The translations under genes and the position numbers were made by a program. Below the pieces are notes generated by a model. It searched no databases and was not told where the DNA came from. It saw only the letters and a list, made by a program, of their open reading frames with translations. From positions 3,782,001 through 3,846,000 of the forward strand of contig CM065304.1 of assembly GCA_033032175.1 (NCBI GenBank): a stretch of DNA of 64,000 bases. Direction: 5' to 3'. Shown here piece after piece: positions 58,492-64,000 of this stretch; the stretch's first letter is position 1, and every line of letters begins with the position of its first letter. Origin of the DNA: Saturnia japonica. Taxonomy: Eukaryota; Arthropoda; Insecta; Lepidoptera; Saturniidae.

Positions 58492-61400
58492 ATGAAGTCA
58501 AAAATTAAGGAGAGAACTGTGACGCGTAGATTATTCACGAAGGCAGCGAATAATATGGAATCCACATTGAGCCGGCATTATGAGACAAATAAAGAAAAAC
58601 CGGAACAGTGTGAGATGAGAATGCACTGGATAAAATTAAAAGAATTATATGAGAGGCTTCAGTGTCAAAATGAAGAAATAAGAAAATTACTTTTGTCTAC
58701 ACAAGATTGGAAAGAAAGTGATTTAGAGTCAGAAGAGGAAGACTGTGAAAAATATCAGACGAGATGGCTGCTTCTAAACGCTAAATACGAGGATTATAAT
58801 AACAGCAGTATAAAAATGAAAGGTAACATCAAACAATTAAAATTGCCTCCCATTGAGTTAAAGAAATTCGATGGCAATGTGAAAAATTGGTTATCCTTTT
58901 GGGGTCAATTTAAAAAGATAGACGAGGACCTATCAATGGATAATGATGACAAATTTTATTATCTACTGCAATCTATCACACCCAATACAGAGGTTCGTGT
59001 ATTAGTAGAAAGTTACCCACCATATGGTGATAATTATAAGGAGTGTATGGCTCAATTAAAATCTAGATATGCCCGAGATGAGCTATTAATACAAGTATAT
59101 GTCAGAGAGTTGTTGTCACTGATCTTGCTCAAAGTTGAAGGAGGTAAATTAGATCTTACAACATTATATGACAAGCTGAATGCACAGCTTAGAGCTCTTG
59201 AGATGTTAGGTGTTACAAAAGAGAAGTATTCAGCATTTATTTTACCAATGGTTGAATCTTCATTGCCACATGACATACTAAAAGCGTGGGAACGTTCTAC
59301 AACACATACTATAAATATGGAGGAAGAGTTGACAAATCTATTATCATTTCTCAAGAAAGAAGTGGAAAGTGAACAAAGAATTGCTATGGCCAAGAACACC
59401 TTTAGTACAGAAACAAATAATAATCCTGAACCAACAGCTAGTTGTTTAATAGCACAGTCTAAAACACCAGTGAAGAAATCAAAGAGTTGTATATGGTGTG
59501 ATAAGGAAACACACTCAAATATGGAATGCTACAAGATGACGAAAATGTCTGTTGAACAAAGAGAGGAACATCTAAGAAAGAAGAAAGCATGTCTCATTTG
59601 TCTGAAAGTTGGACATTATGCAAAAGTATGTAAATCTTTTGTAAAATGTTTTATATGTGGAAAAAGACACTCATCAGTGTTATGCTACACACAAAAGACC
59701 AGATCTAAAACTGAGAATAATGATTTATCAACATCATTGTCAGCACAGAGTCAGTCAGGACAAAAGGAGACTTTACTACAAACTGTTACTGTCAACATTG
59801 TATACAATGGAAAGAAGAAAACAGTAAGAGCACTTTTGGACAATGGGTCTCAGAGATCATACATACTACAAGATGTGGTACAAGAACTGAAAATTCCAGC
59901 TATCAGTAAGGAGTTCTTAACTCATTCTTTATTTGGTGGAGTGACTGTTAACACTAAGGAACACAGAGTGTATAGTTTTAATGTTGAGAATTTGGACAGT
60001 ACATTTATATTTAATATAACAGCCTTAAGCCAATCTTGTATTTGTAAATATATTCCAAGGGTCAATAAGTGTGACACACAGATTTATAATATGTTACAAC
60101 AACATGGTATAACTCTGACAGATAATGTAGAATGTTCAACAGAGATTGGCCTATTGATAGGTTCAGATTTTTCAGGTGTTTTAATGACACCAAATGTAAT
60201 ACAATTGGAGAATGGTATGACAGGTATAAAAACTAAACTAGGTTGGACTTTACAAGGAACACAGGTGAGTTCTACATTAAATAATATTATAACTACAACT
60301 TTATTCTGTATTAATAATAAAAACGATTTAACAGGTTATTGGTTGTTGAAGACATTAGGTATTCGAGATCCTGTTGAAGTAAAATCTAACAGTGAAATAG
60401 AGGCTGAGGTGATTATGAGGTTTGAAGAAAGCATAAAAGTTAATTCTGAAAACAGGTATGAAGTTCAGCTTCCTTGGAAACCAGGTCATGATAATTTATT
60501 AAATAATTATGATTTAGCATTTAAAAGATTAGAGTCAATGACTAAGAAATTAGTATCTAATGGTACTTTTGATAGTTATGATGCTATAATAAAGAATTGG
60601 CAAGAATCAGGTATAGTTGAGCTTGTGTTAAATTCTGAAAGGAATAAAAGTCAATCACATTACTTACCCCACAAGCCAGTGTTTAAAGACTCGAGTTTAA
60701 CAACAACAATAAGACCAGTATTTGATGCTTCTGCATGTGATATTAACGGAAGGTCATTAAACTCTTGTTTAGAGAAAGGGATGAATTTTCTAGAGCAAAT
60801 TCCTACATTAATTGCACAGTTCAGAAAAAGAGCCATAGGTATAACAGCTGATATAGCAAAAGCATTTTTACAAATTGTTGTTATGCCCAGTGATAGAGAG
60901 TGTTTAAGATTTTTGTGGTGGAAAGATAATAAAAGGACTGAAGTTTTAACTTACAGACATTGCAGAGTTGTATTTGGACTAACATGTAGCCCATTTTTAT
61001 TGTCTGCAACTATTCAGCATCACTTGAGGCAGGTAACAGATGAATATACAGAGTCAGCACAATTACTGAAAAAGTCATTCTATGTAGATAATTGTGTAAC
61101 CAGCTTAGACTATAAATCGGAGGTATGTAAATTTATATATGACTCTAAACAAATCATGAATAAGGTTAAGTTTGACTTAAGACAGTGGGTTACAGCACCA
61201 ATGCATATTAATGAAACAAATGAATCTGAAATATCAGTACTCGGTCTTGTGTGGGATACTGTTTCAGACAAACTTTGCTGTAATACACAAGATCTGCCTA
61301 CATATGAAGATATCAAAAATATCACAAAGAGACATCTATTGTCAATAACTCAGAAAATATTTGATCCTATTGGATTCATATGTCCAGCTATGTTAACGCC

Positions 61401-63702
61401 TAAGTTGATACTAAAAGAAACTTGGCGTCGGGAGCTTGTGTGGGATGAAATATTACCCACAGATTTGTTGAATAAATTTCAAGATTGGTATAAATATATA
61501 ACATACCTTAATATTTGTAAAATTCCTCGACGTTTGACTACTGAATTAATTAAAGAATGCAAGCTGGGTCTACACATGTTTTGCGATGCTAGTAAAGATG
61601 GATATGGAGCTTGTGTTTTTTTGAGGGCGCAGAAAAATAATAAAATATCAGTACAATTAGTAGCCGCGAAGGCTAGAGTATCACCACCAAAGAATATGAC
61701 TATCCCCAGATTGGAGTTAACTGCTGCTTTGATAGGGACAAGATTACTTACAAATGTACAAAAAAGTCTCCAGCTTACTGAGTATGATATATATTGCTGG
61801 TCAGATTCTTGTGTAGTTCTATACTGGATAAAAAGAGAACTAGCGTGGAACACATTTGTAGGAAACAGAGTAAAGGAAATTAGAGAAAATACTAATTCAC
61901 ATAATTGGCATCATATTCCAGGTCAGCAGAATTGGGCCGACATAGCTTCCAGAGGATGCAATGCAAAAGTTCTCGCCGAAATGCATTGGTGGGAGGGTCC
62001 AGAGTGGTTGCACTTGGAACCTGATCAGTGGCCTAAGTCGGAGTTGCTGATTGAGGAAAAAGAGGCACATGTCGAACTTAAGAAAACTGTATGCAATATA
62101 AACATTAGTTTAAATGAGAGTATATTAAAACAATTGGAAAACTATTTCAGTAAATATACAAAGATTGTAAGAACGTTGGCCTGGGTAATGAGATTTATAT
62201 ATAATATACGTAATAAAAATAATAAGAGGATTGGTGAAATAGCATACAGTGAATTTAACGAGGCTGAAAAGCATATAATAAAATTTATACAACATGAAAA
62301 TATGGAGTTGATTGAAAAGAAGAGTGAAAGTCTGACACAGTTTTATGATAAAGAAGGAATATTAAGAGTTAAAACAAAATTGCTGCTATCAGATTTTCCT
62401 GAACAAATAAAAACTCCTTACCTACTTTTAGCGAATAATCCTATTGTGACTGCACTAGTGAGACAAAGACATGTACAGCTACAACATGCAGGCACCAATC
62501 AGCTAATTGCAGACATCCGGTCTAGATTCTGGATAATAGGAATTCGTCGCCTAGTGAGATCAGTTATATCTAAATGCATCATATGTATAAGACATAGATC
62601 AAAACCAGTACAAGCACCGACTGCTCCATTACCTACAGAACGTGTAACATGTTCAGCACCGTTTCAAACAACAGGAGTTGATCTCGCTGGACCTCTTTAT
62701 TTGAAAAATGGAGAGAAATGCTGGATTGTGCTTTACACTTGTGCTGTCTATCGTGCAGTACATCTAGAATTGACTAAGTCCTTGTCCACAGAATCATTTA
62801 TAATGACATTAAGGAGATTTATAGCACGACGTGGTCGCATCGACACGCTTATGTCAGACCAAGGCACTAATTTTCAAGGAATTAAACATCTACTTACCTT
62901 GTTAGATTGGGATGAAATCCAAAGACGCTCGATGATAGAACGCATAACGTGGAAAATGAATGTACCTTCTGCTGCTTGGTGGGGAGGGTATTGGGAGCGT
63001 CTGATAAGAATAATGAAAGATTTACTGCGTCGTGTCTTAGGAAAATCATCTGTATCATACGATGAGCTTCAAACTATTCTTTGTGACTGTGAAGCCACAA
63101 TGAATGGCCGTCCATTGACATATGTTAACAACGATAAAGCTGAAGCATTGGAGCCATTGACACCAGCACATTTCATACAGCCTTTGAGCAACACAGATGT
63201 AACTGATATTGATCAGATTGACGCAAAAGGCATGAATAAACGTCTAAGATACTTACAAAATCTTCGAGAGCAATTTAGACATAGATTCAAAACTGAATAT
63301 TTAACAATGTTAGTGCAAAGAGGAAGAGAAAAGGCTGATAGTCTGAAAGTAGGAGATATTGTTTTAATTGAAACCGGAGATAAAAGGATAAAGTGGCCTT
63401 TAGGATTAATCGAAGAAATTTACCCTGGAAGAGATGGTATTAGCAGATCTGCACGCGTGAGAACATCTGTAGGGTACAAGGTTCGTCCTTTTCAAAGACT
63501 GTACAAACTAGAAATCACATGTACTGATTTTAGTTTTTTGAAGACAGATTCTGATGATCAAAATAGCCCAACAGGTAATGATAGTTTATTAAACTCTAAT
63601 TCAGCAGATCAACAAAGATCAATGAGTCCTGAGAAACCACAGTTGAAGACTCGCAGCGGTAGGGTGGTAAAACTGCCAAGTGAGTATAAGTTATATGTTT
63701 AA
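58492..63702 (+). CDS. BEL/Pao gag-pol polyprotein, 1736 residues
   Basis: Domains: coiled N-terminus; DUF1759 gag core (LPPIELKKFDGNVKNWLSFW, about 118-265); zinc-knuckle region (CIWC 333, CLICLKVGHYAKVC 367-380, CFICGKRHSSVLC); aspartic protease (ALLDNGSQRSYI, Asp450, with Asn where Ser/Thr is usual); Pao reverse transcriptase (RPVFDASA, TADIAKAFLQ with Asp787, FYVDNCVTS at 864-867, YVDN rather than YVDD); RNase H (FCDASKDGYGA, Asp1032; WSDSC); H2C2 zinc finger; integrase core (Asp1397 in GVDLAGPL, Asp1456 in SDQGTNF, Glu1502 in YWERLI); DUF5641 C-terminus (KVGDIVLIE, RPFQRLYKLE). It supplies particle protein and all enzymes for retrotransposition. There is no stop or frameshift. The frame starts 39 bases after the LTR. 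Confidence 0.97.
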   Translation: MKSKIKERTVTRRLFTKAANNMESTLSRHYETNKEKPEQCEMRMHWIKLKELYERLQCQNEEIRKLLLSTQDWKESDLESEEEDCEKYQTRWLLLNAKYEDYNNSSIKMKGNIKQLKLPPIELKKFDGNVKNWLSFWGQFKKIDEDLSMDNDDKFYYLLQSITPNTEVRVLVESYPPYGDNYKECMAQLKSRYARDELLIQVYVRELLSLILLKVEGGKLDLTTLYDKLNAQLRALEMLGVTKEKYSAFILPMVESSLPHDILKAWERSTTHTINMEEELTNLLSFLKKEVESEQRIAMAKNTFSTETNNNPEPTASCLIAQSKTPVKKSKSCIWCDKETHSNMECYKMTKMSVEQREEHLRKKKACLICLKVGHYAKVCKSFVKCFICGKRHSSVLCYTQKTRSKTENNDLSTSLSAQSQSGQKETLLQTVTVNIVYNGKKKTVRALLDNGSQRSYILQDVVQELKIPAISKEFLTHSLFGGVTVNTKEHRVYSFNVENLDSTFIFNITALSQSCICKYIPRVNKCDTQIYNMLQQHGITLTDNVECSTEIGLLIGSDFSGVLMTPNVIQLENGMTGIKTKLGWTLQGTQVSSTLNNIITTTLFCINNKNDLTGYWLLKTLGIRDPVEVKSNSEIEAEVIMRFEESIKVNSENRYEVQLPWKPGHDNLLNNYDLAFKRLESMTKKLVSNGTFDSYDAIIKNWQESGIVELVLNSERNKSQSHYLPHKPVFKDSSLTTTIRPVFDASACDINGRSLNSCLEKGMNFLEQIPTLIAQFRKRAIGITADIAKAFLQIVVMPSDRECLRFLWWKDNKRTEVLTYRHCRVVFGLTCSPFLLSATIQHHLRQVTDEYTESAQLLKKSFYVDNCVTSLDYKSEVCKFIYDSKQIMNKVKFDLRQWVTAPMHINETNESEISVLGLVWDTVSDKLCCNTQDLPTYEDIKNITKRHLLSITQKIFDPIGFICPAMLTPKLILKETWRRELVWDEILPTDLLNKFQDWYKYITYLNICKIPRRLTTELIKECKLGLHMFCDASKDGYGACVFLRAQKNNKISVQLVAAKARVSPPKNMTIPRLELTAALIGTRLLTNVQKSLQLTEYDIYCWSDSCVVLYWIKRELAWNTFVGNRVKEIRENTNSHNWHHIPGQQNWADIASRGCNAKVLAEMHWWEGPEWLHLEPDQWPKSELLIEEKEAHVELKKTVCNINISLNESILKQLENYFSKYTKIVRTLAWVMRFIYNIRNKNNKRIGEIAYSEFNEAEKHIIKFIQHENMELIEKKSESLTQFYDKEGILRVKTKLLLSDFPEQIKTPYLLLANNPIVTALVRQRHVQLQHAGTNQLIADIRSRFWIIGIRRLVRSVISKCIICIRHRSKPVQAPTAPLPTERVTCSAPFQTTGVDLAGPLYLKNGEKCWIVLYTCAVYRAVHLELTKSLSTESFIMTLRRFIARRGRIDTLMSDQGTNFQGIKHLLTLLDWDEIQRRSMIERITWKMNVPSAAWWGGYWERLIRIMKDLLRRVLGKSSVSYDELQTILCDCEATMNGRPLTYVNNDKAEALEPLTPAHFIQPLSNTDVTDIDQIDAKGMNKRLRYLQNLREQFRHRFKTEYLTMLVQRGREKADSLKVGDIVLIETGDKRIKWPLGLIEEIYPGRDGISRSARVRTSVGYKVRPFQRLYKLEITCTDFSFLKTDSDDQNSPTGNDSLLNSNSADQQRSMSPEKPQLKTRSGRVVKLPSEYKLYV

Positions 63703-63966
63703 ATTCTTTATTCTAAACTGTCTTTTATAGCAATCTCCATATTTAGTTTATTTTTTGTTACTAATTATCTGTCAGACAAATATGATACATTATATTAATT
63801 TATAATTGTAAAACTATTATTATAATTAATAATGGCAATGGTTGTAATTCTTGCATATTGCGATAGAGCTTCGAGGAAAGTTGTAAATTGTTAAATTTTT
63901 ATATAATATAATTGTACTTCAGTAATATAACATTCGGATATATACTTTGTTTCGGTGTGCGGAGGA
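63703..63966 (+). other. BEL/Pao 3' untranslated region with polypurine tract
   Basis: AT-rich 264 bases after the stop, ending in GCGGAGGA (63959-63966), which abuts the 3' LTR and should prime plus-strand DNA synthesis. Confidence 0.75.
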
Positions 63967-64000
63967 TGTTGTGAAATCCGAATGTATTCGTTTTTTGAAG
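63967..64000 (+). repeat. 3' LTR of the BEL/Pao element, partial
   Basis: First 34 bases, identical to the start of the 5' LTR; truncated by the window edge. Confidence 0.9.

Larger units (their letters stand above)
58300..64000 (+). mobile_element. BEL/Pao retrotransposon, apparently intact (3' LTR cut by window end)
   Basis: 5' LTR 58300-58452, primer-binding site, a single open gag-pol frame 58492-63702, purine tract and the first 34 bases of the 3' LTR, which match the 5' LTR exactly. No envelope frame follows pol. The intact frame suggests recent activity; LTR identity can only be judged over 34 bp. Confidence 0.96.

Overview
The window looks like insect nuclear DNA, most likely from a moth or butterfly (Lepidoptera). 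This rests on AT-rich sequence, copia, BEL/Pao, jockey-like, CR1-like and RTE-like retroelements, lepidopteran-type SINE and Helitron-like tails, and a selenoprotein K homologue whose C-terminal frame carries Cys where other animals carry selenocysteine. It is a repeat-dense accessory region: almost every long reading frame is a transposable element. Gene-poor, nested and duplicated sequence of this kind would fit a W chromosome or heterochromatin, but that is inference only.

Layout: 1-6.5 kb holds a GC-rich TATA-bearing block, short inverted repeats and a decayed intron-containing Tc1/mariner-type transposase (3.28-5.06 kb) with a piece of itself repeated in inverse orientation at 2.49-2.66 kb. 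6.5-11.3 kb is a 4.8-kb non-coding repeat whose second copy lies at 53.06-57.86 kb. 11.7-20.1 kb is a mosaic: a minus-strand copia fragment, then a tandem segmental duplication (unit 12281-16305, second copy from 16306) made of pieces of one jockey-like LINE and a second copy of the intron-bearing transposon. 20.1-24.1 kb is a 5'-truncated, stop-bearing copia element with one LTR.

26.6-30.8 kb is a young minus-strand copia insertion with identical 182-bp LTRs, a perfect 5-bp target duplication and one open polyprotein that lacks the nucleocapsid zinc knuckle. 31.2-32.1 kb carries the last two exons of a selenoprotein K-like gene, the only recognisable cellular gene, with a frame-disrupting base near its end. 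33.3-34.2 kb on the minus strand has a coherent but unrecognised short transcription unit (TATA box, three spliceable exons, poly(A) signal). 34.9-39.8 kb is a 16-unit satellite of about 302/310 bp, followed by a diverged unit that looks like the dispersed repeat it came from; 41.1-41.7 kb is a second, 158-bp satellite.

43.9-45.75 kb is a minus-strand CR1-like LINE remnant; 51.2-52.6 kb holds a Helitron-like repeat and an RTE-like LINE tail. 58.3-64.0 kb is a BEL/Pao retrotransposon with an intact 1736-residue polyprotein; its 3' LTR runs off the window. The two intact retroelements each encode the set of enzymes needed for LTR retrotransposition (protease, integrase, reverse transcriptase, RNase H). 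The other elements are broken, and the main biological interest lies in how the region was assembled and in the two small non-TE loci at 31-34 kb.
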